From Anaerovorax odorimutans DSM 5092 (GTDB lineage: Bacteria; Bacillota; Clostridia; Peptostreptococcales; Anaerovoracaceae): a stretch of DNA of 64,000 bases. Positions 17,927 to 25,776 of this stretch are shown here, piece after piece; positions within the stretch are counted from its first letter, which is position 1, and each line of letters begins with the position of its first letter. Below the pieces are notes generated by a model that saw only the letters and a program-made list of their open reading frames with translations, did no database searches and was not told the DNA's origin. Made by a program: the position numbers and the translations under genes. The DNA is taken from assembly GCF_000426305.1 (NCBI RefSeq), contig NZ_AUFC01000001.1, forward strand, positions 62,001 through 126,000, written 5' to 3'.

Positions 17927-18406
17927 TTAGAATAATTTGGGTTGATTAGCAAAAATTCTATCTCCACTTGGATTAGGTATTAACGTAATGGGTTGAATAG
18001 ATGTAATATTTTCAAAGATAGGTATATCAAATGCACCTGTTGATAAAAAACCTTCTGTTTCTATTATGGCGCTGTATGTTGCATAAGGTTTTATGTTTTC
18101 GGGATTTAGGGAAAGATCAGCATCGACAGTTGGTAGAGGTATTGCAATTGTTTTTCCGTCCTCATTGGTAGTGACAACCCTTGATACAAAATAATTATTC
18201 CCTATCATTTTACTTACAGTTATTTTTGCATTAGCAATAGGAACAGTACCTTGAAGCGGTGAATCTTGGGTTATCTGGAAAACGAGATATCCAGTTTTGG
18301 GGTTTCCATTTAAATATTCTTGAAGCAATGTGTAAAATTCATTATTATTGCTAGGCTGCGATTGTTGTTCTGAATTTTGTTTTATTTTATAAAACATTAA
18401 ATTCAC
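17927..18406 (-). CDS. Small transthyretin/CarboxypepD_reg-like protein, copy A
   Basis: This 159-residue protein is first in the minus-strand array and is a paralogue of the gene at 16121. It shares GYLVFQITQDSPLQGTVPIA, NAKITV and TTNEDGKT. A Gln/Asn-rich N-terminal stretch of about 25 residues precedes the beta-sandwich domain. A strong AAAAGGAG site lies before the ATG. The promoter for the array should be in the 18407-18614 gap, but no clear sigma recognition pair was found on this strand. Confidence 0.68.
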   Translation of the reverse strand: MNLMFYKIKQNSEQQSQPSNNNEFYTLLQEYLNGNPKTGYLVFQITQDSPLQGTVPIANAKITVSKMIGNNYFVSRVVTTNEDGKTIAIPLPTVDADLSLNPENIKPYATYSAIIETEGFLSTGAFDIPIFENITSIQPITLIPNPSGDRIFANQPKLF

Positions 18407-18556
18407 TCCTTTTGAGTATAATATATTAAACTAATTTGATTCATATTATTATATTTATAAATATAATAAATGTGAATTTATTTTTATTAAATTAATGAGA
18501 ATTATTAATTTATAGAAAATTTTTTGCGTGCTGTACTATTTTTAATAAGTTTTGAC

Positions 18557-18584
18557 ACTATTCAAAATGTATCTGCATATTATA
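18557..18584 (+). promoter_or_regulatory. Sigma-K-like promoter pattern upstream of the split ATPase gene
   Basis: The string CATATTATA (18576-18584) matches the CATANNNTA -10 pattern of mother-cell sigma factors, and an AC at 18557-18558 lies exactly 17 bases upstream, as in the sigma-K consensus. An overlapping TTGACA (18552-18557) has no well-placed sigma-A -10, which weakens a housekeeping reading. The match is short and could be chance. Confidence 0.4.
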
Positions 18585-18614
18585 GATGAATGAACCAGAA
18601 AAGGGGAGATGAAT

Positions 18615-18917
18615 ATGGAATTAAAGGGGAAAGCTCGCCATATGTATCCAGGAAATAACACTCCTGAAGGGTTTTTTTCTTATTACAACTATATTTTAAG
18701 CCAAAGAGAGGCAGATAAAATTATATGCATTAAAGGTGGGCCTGGAGTAGGAAAATCTACTTTTATGAAAAAAATTGCTGAAGAACTTTTGGAGGACGGA
18801 TATAATATTGATTTTATGCATTGCTCTTCAGATAATAATTCATTAGATGGTATTGTATTAAGAGATAAAAAAATTGCTATGGTTGATGGAACCAGCCCTC
18901 ATGTGGTAGTAGCATAA
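18615..18917 (+). CDS. PRK06851-family P-loop ATPase, N-terminal part (split gene)
   Basis: This is the first part of a two-P-loop ATPase of the PRK06851 type, cut off after about 100 residues. It has a complete Walker A (GGPGVGKST) and the HCSSDNNSLDG and VDGTSPH segments usual in the family. The last native codons encode SPHVV; two foreign codons (V, A) and a TAA at 18915-18917 then end the frame. The ATG at 18615 lies 6 bases after AGGGGAG and is preferred to the one at 18609, which touches the site. The remainder of the gene is at 25770-26582. Joining the parts at the shared CATGTGGTAG core restores one frame of about 366 residues. Confidence 0.85.
   Translation: MELKGKARHMYPGNNTPEGFFSYYNYILSQREADKIICIKGGPGVGKSTFMKKIAEELLEDGYNIDFMHCSSDNNSLDGIVLRDKKIAMVDGTSPHVVVA
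18900..18909 (+). repeat. Left attachment core (attL)
   Basis: CATGTGGTAG, identical to the right-end core at 25767. The first codons belong to the ATPase (His-Val-Val). The sequence after it (TAGCATAACT) is element DNA and supplies the stop codon. Confidence 0.8.
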
Positions 18918-19278
18918 CTGCTAATTTAATAATTTATCCATTTAAAACACTTAATCTATGATTTTCAGTGTTTTTTTTATGAGAAAATTTATTTTGAAAA
19001 TGAATTTTGAGATGTTTAATAAAACTAATTATTAAATTAATATAAATTTTATTGTTGTTAATGTTTGCAGTAAAATGGATATATTATAATATTTTTTATA
19101 AGACAAAGAAGTAAGTAACATAATTTGCCTATATTTTTGTCATTTTATGCTTATATATATCATTTTTTGCTTTTAAGTATTGACTAATACGTTTATATAT
19201 GATAAGGGTAGAAAGAAGGTCTTTAATTTATGATTTATAAGTGATAGGAAAAATAAAATTAAATGTATTTAATATATT
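18918..19278. other. Left-end non-coding stretch of the element
   Basis: About 360 bases without a gene. It holds the hairpin at 18944-18978, then very AT-rich DNA. No promoter or small ORF could be supported. Confidence 0.5.
18944..18978 (+). terminator. Terminator just inside the left end of the element
   Basis: AAAACACT (18944-18951) pairs with AGTGTTTT (18967-18974) and is followed by a T-run. It would stop transcripts of the broken ATPase gene from entering the element. Confidence 0.7.
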
Positions 19279-19458
19279 TTAAATGAAAAATATAACGAAA
19301 AAATATAAGAATAAGGAAAGGGACACAATTCCTATAAAAACGTTAAAATATAAAACATCTATCGGAGATAAGTCATCTTTCAATTTATGAATTTTAACCA
19401 TTATACTTACTAAATTTATAAAAAAAATATTTGCAAATAAAATACTTATATAAAACAT
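19279..19458 (-). CDS. Small hypothetical membrane protein
   Basis: A 59-residue product with two hydrophobic segments (about 2-22 and 38-59) separated by a charged stretch, HKLKDDLSP. The frame opens at a TTG at 19476, but the ATG at 19458 lies 9 bases after AAAGGA and is chosen. I do not recognise a family. It is the only left-end gene of the element running on the minus strand. It may be real cargo, but a chance hydrophobic frame in AT-rich DNA cannot be excluded. Confidence 0.45.
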   Translation of the reverse strand: MFYISILFANIFFINLVSIMVKIHKLKDDLSPIDVLYFNVFIGIVSLSLFLYFFVIFFI

Positions 19459-19759
19459 TCTTTTATGTCCTTTCAATATTTTGAGACAAATGTATTATCT
19501 ATATTACAGATATGGATATAACAATTAATTAATTCCTTGAAATAGTGCAGCATCAATATTAATAATTATATCATATTTTCATACTTTGTAGGCCAATCTA
19601 TATGGCTATTTCAATCTTTGAGAGGATTTATTATATTATGTGTTTCAGCTGTTGCAATCATTGAAATCATTGCAAATAATTAAAACCTTTTAGAAATAAA
19701 ATATTTAAGTATTAATTAATATAAAATACGCAGAAGACATTAATTGTGAGGTAAGATAA

Positions 19760-20146
19760 TTGAAAATAATAAAAATAATAAAAGTAATTGTCATTGTAAT
19801 ATTAATAGTTATTTTTTCAATAATTGTATCATTTTTTATAAAAATTTTTTTTATAGGAGATATAATCAGTGATGGGTTATATGTGGAAAATATTACAGTT
19901 AGTGATAATCTGGTTACTATTAAAGGCGATTCAGGAGGAAGTGCAGATGCCTATAAGGGTTTTGATTACTATATAGATGGAAATAGTTTATACATCAAGC
20001 TTAGGTATGTTCTAGCTTCACGATTTTCTGATGGGGGGATGAATTTTTCGGTAAAAATAGAAGACGAAGATTTTAGTAAAATAGATAAGATATATTTTAC
20101 CGATGGTAACGATGATAATCTGATATGGATAAAGGGAGAGAGTTAA
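19760..20146 (+). CDS. Hypothetical membrane-anchored protein, element cargo
   Basis: This 128-residue protein has one N-terminal transmembrane or signal-anchor helix (about 5-32) and then an extracytoplasmic beta-rich domain with Gly/Asp-rich turns (KGDSGGSADAYKGFDYYIDG). Translation starts at TTG after GAGGTAAG. Its TAA overlaps the next gene's ATG (TAATG), so the two are translationally coupled. I do not recognise the family. It has no catalytic signature. Confidence 0.65.
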   Translation: MKIIKIIKVIVIVILIVIFSIIVSFFIKIFFIGDIISDGLYVENITVSDNLVTIKGDSGGSADAYKGFDYYIDGNSLYIKLRYVLASRFSDGGMNFSVKIEDEDFSKIDKIYFTDGNDDNLIWIKGES

Positions 20147-20832
20147 TGTCAATAAAAAAAATAATTAAAACTAATATTATAATAACTATATCTTTTATAC
20201 TCATCTTAATAATAGGTTATGGTTTAATAACAATAAATACATATTCCGAAGATTCGTTTGACTTTATTTATTCTTTAAAAAAAGAAACTATAAATGATGA
20301 TATGGGTGAAGCTTATATTTTAAATAATGGTAAAGAATTTATAACTCATATTTGGAATACAAAAGGAGAAGAATTTGATTTAGATGAAGCAGAGTATGTT
20401 TCTGAAAATATAATTGAATTTAAAGCATATGAAGGAAAACTAAATATTCCTACTCCTGAGAGAACAACTGAAATTCAGAATTCATTTTTTTCTTATTATA
20501 AAATTTCACCTGATTATAAAGGGTATGGGAGTGTGAGCTTTAAAGATCCGATAAAAATTACAATTAATGAGTATTTCCCGGAAAATATAGTAAAGGAAAC
20601 TACCAAGCTACAAAGAAAAATCAGAAATTATGACAGCGATTGGAATAAAAGAGATAAATGCAGTATGACTTTATATAATCCAATTATTATTCCGGAAGAG
20701 TATAACGGATATTTAGTTTATATACCTGAATATATTTGTATATCCAATGTTAATAAAGATAGAATTTATGGTTGTTATCCAATAAAGAATAAAGGATATA
20801 TTATGGAAATTTGTGTTGAAGATAAAAATTAA
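20146..20832 (+). CDS. Hypothetical membrane-anchored protein, element cargo
   Basis: This 228-residue protein has one N-terminal transmembrane helix (about 9-31), followed by an extracytoplasmic domain rich in Tyr, Asp and Lys. It overlaps the previous gene by one base (TAATG), with an AGGGAGAG ribosome site inside that gene. The frame also extends 21 bases upstream to 20125, but there the spacing is wrong. I do not recognise a family. Cotranscription with the 128-residue neighbour is nearly certain. Confidence 0.65.
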   Translation: MSIKKIIKTNIIITISFILILIIGYGLITINTYSEDSFDFIYSLKKETINDDMGEAYILNNGKEFITHIWNTKGEEFDLDEAEYVSENIIEFKAYEGKLNIPTPERTTEIQNSFFSYYKISPDYKGYGSVSFKDPIKITINEYFPENIVKETTKLQRKIRNYDSDWNKRDKCSMTLYNPIIIPEEYNGYLVYIPEYICISNVNKDRIYGCYPIKNKGYIMEICVEDKN

Positions 20833-20935
20833 TATATCCTTTTAAAGTAATAATTAACAATGATTTTATTAATGGTAATTAAAATGTTAAATATATTGTG
20901 AAGTTTAAGTTTTAATTTAAGAAAGGAAAATAATT

Positions 20936-21895
20936 ATGAAAAAGGGGAAATTGCGAGTAGTTGTATTTTTATTATTTGTTTCTATGCTATTTACATTTAG
21001 CGGATGTCAATCAAACGAGAAAATAATTATGGCAGACATGAATAAGACAGAAATATTAAATACTGAAAAGGTAGTTAAAATTTTGAATAATAATGGAATG
21101 AATTTATCTAAAGATAATAATTTTCCAATAGATTTATCATTATGTAAGGTTTATGGTAAAAAACCTCAACCGTATTTAAGCAGCCAAACAGGAGCTTATT
21201 ATATATTTTATGAATATGATGGGTATAGTGAAACAAGCATATTAGCCAAAGATGCCATATTTTATGAATATCCTGGTTGCAGCGATGATTTTAAAAAAAA
21301 TATTTACCCTAGTAATATTGTGGGGAAAAATATTTATGTTTGTTTATGGTATCCTGATCTTGATTCATGGTCAGATAGCAGTATGAGTGAAGAAGATAAT
21401 GAAAGATTTGATTTAAGTATTCAGGAAATGATAAAATTAAGACAGGAACTTAATGATAAAGTCTTTAATAAAAAGAAAGCAGTTTTGACCGGATATGGGA
21501 ATAATTGGTTCGTGAAAATTCCTGTTGAATTTATTTACAACCAAAATCATTTATTGGACAAAGTGTTTTTATTAAATGCACAAATACTATTAAAGCCCAT
21601 AAATTTTGAAGAAACTCCTGAAGTAAAATCAATTAAATTAGTAAAGAATATTAATGATTATTCCTTAATGTCAACTGATGGTAATTTCTTAAGGAATAAA
21701 AATGAAGAGGGGTTTTATACTACTTTTTGGATAAATGAAACGGATTTTGATCCTAATAATATGGAATTAAAAGTAACAATTACTTGTGAAGATAGTAAAA
21801 CAGGAGAAATTCTCTGCAAAGTCAGACATGAAGAAGGTAATAATTATATCAAAAATGATAAATTAAAAATGTTGTTTAAAGAATACTTTTTATAA
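20936..21895 (+). CDS. Hypothetical lipoprotein, element cargo
   Basis: This 319-residue protein begins with a lipoprotein signal peptide (lipobox FSGC, Cys about 24) and should be anchored on the outer face of the membrane. The mature part has a run of Asp/Ser/Glu residues (DSWSDSSMSEEDNE) and mixed beta segments. No known domain is recognised. An AGAAAGGA site precedes the ATG. It follows the two membrane-anchored genes by about 100 bases and points the same way. Confidence 0.7.
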   Translation: MKKGKLRVVVFLLFVSMLFTFSGCQSNEKIIMADMNKTEILNTEKVVKILNNNGMNLSKDNNFPIDLSLCKVYGKKPQPYLSSQTGAYYIFYEYDGYSETSILAKDAIFYEYPGCSDDFKKNIYPSNIVGKNIYVCLWYPDLDSWSDSSMSEEDNERFDLSIQEMIKLRQELNDKVFNKKKAVLTGYGNNWFVKIPVEFIYNQNHLLDKVFLLNAQILLKPINFEETPEVKSIKLVKNINDYSLMSTDGNFLRNKNEEGFYTTFWINETDFDPNNMELKVTITCEDSKTGEILCKVRHEEGNNYIKNDKLKMLFKEYFL

Positions 21896-21953
21896 TAGAT
21901 AATTTAAGAAATTGCATTATTAAAATTATTTATATTAGTGAGAGGTGTATTAA

Positions 21954-22514
21954 ATGAAAAAATTAATTATTTTTGTTATACTAAGTATTTTTACTTTTGC
22001 TTTAATAGCATGTTCTAATAATTTAACAGAAGAAACATACAAATATAAAGGAGAAACTACAGTTAAAACGGATGATCGTAATTTTGTATTAGAAGATATA
22101 CCAGAAAATTTGGCGGAGGAAACTATTGCAAAAGATTTTTTATATACTATAACAGGTGAATTCGATAAAAAAGCAGAAATAATAGCAGATACAGAAGAAT
22201 ATTCATTTTCAATAGAAAATGAAAAAAAACAATTCGAAAACGAAGAGTTTCCTAAATCATATATTATACATAATATTTCAACTTTGACAAAAGAAGAATA
22301 CGATCACTATAATGAGTGGCAAGAGTGTGTTGAAAAATATAAACTAAATGATTATAAAATAGTTAATGTTAATTTCACACAAACTTATTCAGAAGAAGCC
22401 ATCGAAAAAGGTCCTCAATGGGGAAATGGAACATATAGCAGAAGTTTTATTGTAGGAAAAAGTAATAACATATATAAAATCTATGATTTTGGTGTAATGT
22501 CGTATAAAGATTAA
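21954..22514 (+). CDS. Hypothetical lipoprotein, element cargo
   Basis: This 186-residue protein has a lipoprotein signal peptide with lipobox LIAC (Cys20). The mature part is acidic, with WGNGTYSRSF near the C terminus. A GAGAGGTG site precedes the ATG. Its stop codon shares the bases TTAA with the stop of the convergent AEC transporter gene. No family is recognised. Confidence 0.7.
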   Translation: MKKLIIFVILSIFTFALIACSNNLTEETYKYKGETTVKTDDRNFVLEDIPENLAEETIAKDFLYTITGEFDKKAEIIADTEEYSFSIENEKKQFENEEFPKSYIIHNISTLTKEEYDHYNEWQECVEKYKLNDYKIVNVNFTQTYSEEAIEKGPQWGNGTYSRSFIVGKSNNIYKIYDFGVMSYKD

Positions 22515-23443
22515 TTTAATTCGAGTAGTATTGCAAAGATTGGAATGGTAATAATGGAGAATACTGTTGAAAGTAAGATTCCTTTAGTTGCAAAAGGTAC
22601 ATCGCTATTATACTGCTGTGAAAAAATAGAAGTACATGTAGCTACAGGCATAGCAAATTCTATAATTATTACTTTTGCAAGTAATGAAATATCATTTAAA
22701 GCAAAACGCATTAATAGAAAAACGACTCCTGGAATAATTATAAGTTTTAAAAATGAAAGCAGGTATAAATTTAAATCACCAAGAAGTTCTTTGATGTTAA
22801 TTTGACCAAGCTGAAGCCCAATTACAAGCATGGTAAGTGGTGTTGTAGCAGAGCCAATCATATTTACTGATTCACCTAAAAAACCTGGTAATTTATAATT
22901 AAATAAAAATAGGCAAAAACCTATAATAATTCCAAATATTCCAGGGGATATTAATTCTTTTAAATTTATTTTTGCTTTTTCTCCAGCAGAAAGTTGTATT
23001 AGTATTATGCCTATGGTAAATATGAAAATATCATTTGCCATTTCAACCATAGAGGCATAAAATACAGCTTTTTTTCCGTAAATAGCATTAATAACAGGTA
23101 TCCCTATAAACCCTGTATTTGCAAATACAAGCATAAAAGTAAAGAGATATGCTTTTTCAATCTTAAGTTTTATAAGCTTTACACTAACATAGCTTAAAGC
23201 AAAAGCAAGGGCAAAGGCAACTATCATGATTATGAATATATACCCACAGCTTATAAGTGTTTCTTTTGAAAAGGGAATCTGCATTCCGCTTATTACAAGA
23301 CATGGCCAAGTTATATTTACAACAATTGTAGAAATTCCTTTAGATTGATTTTCATTTATAATATCTTTCTTAGATAATAATATCCCTGGAATAATCATTA
23401 TAAATATCATAGCAAGAGAGTTAATAATTTCAGAAATACCCAT
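22511..23443 (-). CDS. AEC-family (auxin efflux carrier-like) transporter
   Basis: This 310-residue protein has about ten transmembrane helices and the family features of AEC carriers: an N-terminal MIIPGILLSKK loop, FANTGFIGIPV, and a C-terminal FAMPVATCTSIFSQQY. Members export organic acids or amino acid derivatives; the substrate is not readable. A GAGGTG site precedes the ATG. It is the only recognisable transporter inside the element and the largest minus-strand gene there. Its 3' end overlaps the lipoprotein gene by 4 bases with no terminator between. Confidence 0.88.
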   Translation of the reverse strand: MGISEIINSLAMIFIMIIPGILLSKKDIINENQSKGISTIVVNITWPCLVISGMQIPFSKETLISCGYIFIIMIVAFALAFALSYVSVKLIKLKIEKAYLFTFMLVFANTGFIGIPVINAIYGKKAVFYASMVEMANDIFIFTIGIILIQLSAGEKAKINLKELISPGIFGIIIGFCLFLFNYKLPGFLGESVNMIGSATTPLTMLVIGLQLGQINIKELLGDLNLYLLSFLKLIIIPGVVFLLMRFALNDISLLAKVIIIEFAMPVATCTSIFSQQYNSDVPFATKGILLSTVFSIITIPIFAILLELN

Positions 23444-23801
23444 AAAAACACCTCATTTTTAGATTGAAAAATTTAATATACTAAGTAATATATATTTTAT
23501 TTACTGCTTTTATTATAATACAATTTAATTAGAATGTAAGTATGAACTTTTTAGTAAAATAATTCTAACAGGAAAGTGAAGTCCATATGAATATTATGCA
23601 TAAATTAGAAAAAGTACCTTTTAAGTATACTCTTAATATTATTTGTGGTAAATAGAAGGTGAGGATAATATAAGGTAGCATCTAATAAATAACTAGAATT
23701 TAATGAAATCAAGGAAAATGTATAGGATTTCTTATAAAATATTAAATGATTTATTTAAATAATTTATTCTTAAACAAAAAGATAATATATGGTAACTAAG
23801 A

Positions 23802-23837
23802 AAAGATTAACGCCTGAGTAAAGTGTTAACTTTTTTT
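23802..23837 (+). terminator. Hairpin terminator inside the element
   Basis: AAAGATTAACGC pairs with GTGTTAACTTT (one bulge, one wobble) and is followed by a T-run. It isolates the recombination module from upstream transcription. Confidence 0.6.
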
Positions 23838-23873
23838 ATGTATAATAAGTAAAATATTTTGCAATCAAGAAAG

Positions 23874-23923
23874 TATGACAAGCACTATTTAAAAAGAAAA
23901 GTATATGACAAGCATTATTTAAA
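23874..23923 (+). repeat. Twin 20-base direct repeats upstream of the recombination module
   Basis: Two copies, 23874-23893 and 23904-23923, that differ at one position. Their start points are 30 bases apart, about three helical turns. The core TATGACAAGC matches 9 of 10 positions of the WWRRACARNY pattern I recall for SpoIIID. They end 37 bases before the 51-residue ORF, where an activator could bind. Confidence 0.6.
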
Positions 23924-23960
23924 TAAAATGTGATAATGGATTTTCTAAGGGGGTGTTTTT

Positions 23961-24116
23961 ATGAAAACTATATATGTAGTTAAAGAAACTTATAAATTTA
24001 AAGATAAAGACGAAAGGAATATAAAAATATCACAGAAATTAGCAGAAATAATGAGGAGCGATAATTTTCTAAACAATGAGGCAAATTTTTGCGCTGATAA
24101 GAATACTTACTTATGA
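23961..24116 (+). CDS. 51-residue protein preceding the recombinase (candidate excision factor)
   Basis: A short frame with a strong AAGGGGGTG ribosome site. It encodes a charged 51-residue protein (VKETYKFKDKDERN... ISQKLAEIMRSDNF) with one likely amphipathic helix. It is not recognised. It lies 53 bases upstream of the large serine recombinase gene, on the same strand and behind the twin repeats. Large serine recombinases need a small directionality factor to excise, and such factors are often encoded next to the recombinase, so this is the best candidate here. That role is inferred from size and position only. Confidence 0.6.
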   Translation: MKTIYVVKETYKFKDKDERNIKISQKLAEIMRSDNFLNNEANFCADKNTYL

Positions 24117-24169
24117 TTGTTATATTTTATCATACAGTCAGTTATCATTTTTGGGAGGTGTAGGTTAAT

Positions 24170-25741
24170 GTGAAAAAAGTGGCCATTTATTGCAGACTCT
24201 CAGATGAAGATAAAAATAAAGAAGGCACTTACGATTCAGAAAGCATTAAAAATCAAAAAAAATTACTAACAAACTATGCTTTAGAAAATGAATGGGATAT
24301 TTATAAGATTTACTCAGATGATGATTGGTCTGGATTAGATGCACTCAGACCTGATTGGAATAAAATGATAAATGATGCTGAGACAAAAAAATTTGAAATA
24401 ATTCTTTGTAAAAGCCAGTCTAGATTTACAAGAGATATGGAAGTTGTGGAAAAATATCTTCATAAATTGTTTCCAATTTGGGGGATAAGATTTATAGGCT
24501 ATACTGATTATGCAGATACAGATAATAAAGGAAATAAAAAGCAAAGACAGATTAATGGACTCGTTAATGAATGGTATTGTGAGGATCTTTCCGAGAATAT
24601 TAGAGTTGTATTTGACAAAAAAAGAAAAGATGGGCAATTTATTGGCTCAATGGCTTCATACGGTTTTGTAAAAGATCCATTGAATAAAGGACGGCTAATT
24701 GTAGATGAAGAGGCTGCTTTAATTGTAAAACGCATATTTGATTTATATATAGAAGGTTATGGTTCAAGTAAAATTGCAAAAATTTTTAATGAAGAAGGTA
24801 TTCCTAATCCTACAAAATATAAAAATTTGAACGGAATAAAATGGAAAAACGGTAATGCAAAAAATGATATGGGATTATGGAATCGTACTACAATAAAAAG
24901 AATTTTAAAAAATCAAATGTATATTGGTAATATGGTTCAAGGAATTAATAAAAAAGTTAGCTATAAATCAAAAAAACAGATTTCAATGCCCAAAGATAAA
25001 TGGTTTATTGTGAAAAATACTCATGATGCCATTATATCTGAAGATATTTTTAAAACTGTTCAGCTAATGATTAGTAACCGTAGAAGATCAAACGGAAGCG
25101 GTAAGCCTCATGTACTTTCTGGAAAAGTTAAATGTGCTGATTGTGGAAGTACTTTATCTCGTATTACTCCACACAGTAAAGATGGAAAAACTTTTTCATA
25201 TAAATATTTAAGATGTAGCATGTCAGAAAAGAAAAATTCCCTTTGTAAAGGACATTATATAAGGCTAGATAAGCTTGAAGATATAATTTTGGAAAGAATG
25301 AAAAATTATCTTAAAGATGTAAATGAAAAACTAATAGAAGAAAGTTTAGGAGGTATTAAATCTAAGAATCAGAATTCAATAAAAAATTTACAAATTAAAA
25401 TAAATGATGTAGAACGAGAATTGCTTAATAAAAAGAAGATAATAGAGACTCTTTATATTGATAGAGTAAATGAAAATATTTCTTTAAAACAGTTTAATGA
25501 TTTAAGTGAAAGTTTCAGAAATCAAATTAATATACTGGAAAAAAGAAGAGAATTAATAATGTATGATGTAAAAAGTAAAATAGAAAGTCAAATTAATGAT
25601 GATGTAAATAAGCTTAAAAAGTATAAATATATCGATAGTTTGACACCAAGACTTATAAATGAATTTATTGATTCTATTACTGTAGGAGAAAAAAATAAGG
25701 AAACAGGAGAGCAAATAATTAATATAAATTGGAACTATTAA
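24170..25741 (+). CDS. Large serine recombinase
   Basis: This 523-residue site-specific recombinase should integrate and excise the element. The N-terminal resolvase domain starts with VAIYCRLSDED, nucleophile Ser11, and has SQSRFTRD and the EWYCEDLSENIR segment at the domain end. The recombinase domain (about 150-260) and a zinc ribbon follow (CADCGS near 322-325, with further Cys near 350-360). A coiled-coil stretch covers about 390-465. Start is GTG, 9 bases after GGGAGGTG. It ends 26 bases before the right attachment core, the usual position for such an integrase. The length is normal and the catalytic residues are intact, so it is probably active. Confidence 0.93.
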   Translation: MKKVAIYCRLSDEDKNKEGTYDSESIKNQKKLLTNYALENEWDIYKIYSDDDWSGLDALRPDWNKMINDAETKKFEIILCKSQSRFTRDMEVVEKYLHKLFPIWGIRFIGYTDYADTDNKGNKKQRQINGLVNEWYCEDLSENIRVVFDKKRKDGQFIGSMASYGFVKDPLNKGRLIVDEEAALIVKRIFDLYIEGYGSSKIAKIFNEEGIPNPTKYKNLNGIKWKNGNAKNDMGLWNRTTIKRILKNQMYIGNMVQGINKKVSYKSKKQISMPKDKWFIVKNTHDAIISEDIFKTVQLMISNRRRSNGSGKPHVLSGKVKCADCGSTLSRITPHSKDGKTFSYKYLRCSMSEKKNSLCKGHYIRLDKLEDIILERMKNYLKDVNEKLIEESLGGIKSKNQNSIKNLQIKINDVERELLNKKKIIETLYIDRVNENISLKQFNDLSESFRNQINILEKRRELIMYDVKSKIESQINDDVNKLKKYKYIDSLTPRLINEFIDSITVGEKNKETGEQIININWNY

Positions 25742-25766
25742 TTATTAATAGTTACGGCACATTACA

Positions 25767-25776
25767 CATGTGGTAG
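25767..25776 (+). repeat. Right attachment core (attR)
   Basis: CATGTGGTAG, identical to the left core at 18900. The codons GTG GTA GAT read straight on into the C-terminal part of the ATPase. An AGTTA arm at 25750-25754 would face the TAACT arm at 18915-18919 in the excised circle. Confidence 0.8.

Larger units (their letters stand above)
23444..23960. other. Regulatory gap between the AEC gene and the recombination module
   Basis: About 515 AT-rich bases. They hold a probable terminator at 23802-23837 and two 20-base direct repeats at 23874 and 23904, just before the 51-residue ORF. A 22-codon frame at 23587 was judged too short and unsupported. Confidence 0.55.
18900..25776 (+). mobile_element. 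Skin-like serine-recombinase element inserted in the PRK06851 ATPase gene
   Basis: A 6867-bp insertion bounded by the 10-base direct repeat CATGTGGTAG (18900-18909 and 25767-25776). Exact removal of one repeat plus the interior rejoins GTSPHV and VDPINPG in frame. The large serine recombinase gene lies 26 bases inside the right edge. The rest is a small candidate excision factor ORF, an AEC transporter, two lipoproteins and three small membrane or secreted proteins. No phage structural, replication or conjugation genes are present. The layout parallels skin elements that interrupt sporulation genes; actual excision is inferred. Confidence 0.85.

Noticed and set aside
19500-19682. Hydrophobic reading frame ending VSAVAIIEIIANN on the plus strand inside the element
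   Set aside because: It has no start codon or ribosome site and is short. It could be a remnant of a membrane protein, but nothing supports a gene.
23587-23655. 22-codon frame with a purine-rich upstream stretch
   Set aside because: It is too short and the ribosome site is weak; chance frames of this size are common in such AT-rich DNA.
23874-23923. CRISPR-like repeat pair
   Set aside because: There are only two copies with a 10-base gap, no spacers and no cas genes; an operator is the better reading.
18900-25776. Prophage or integrative conjugative element
   Set aside because: The 6.9-kb interval has an integrase but no capsid, tail, lysis, replication, relaxase or transfer genes.
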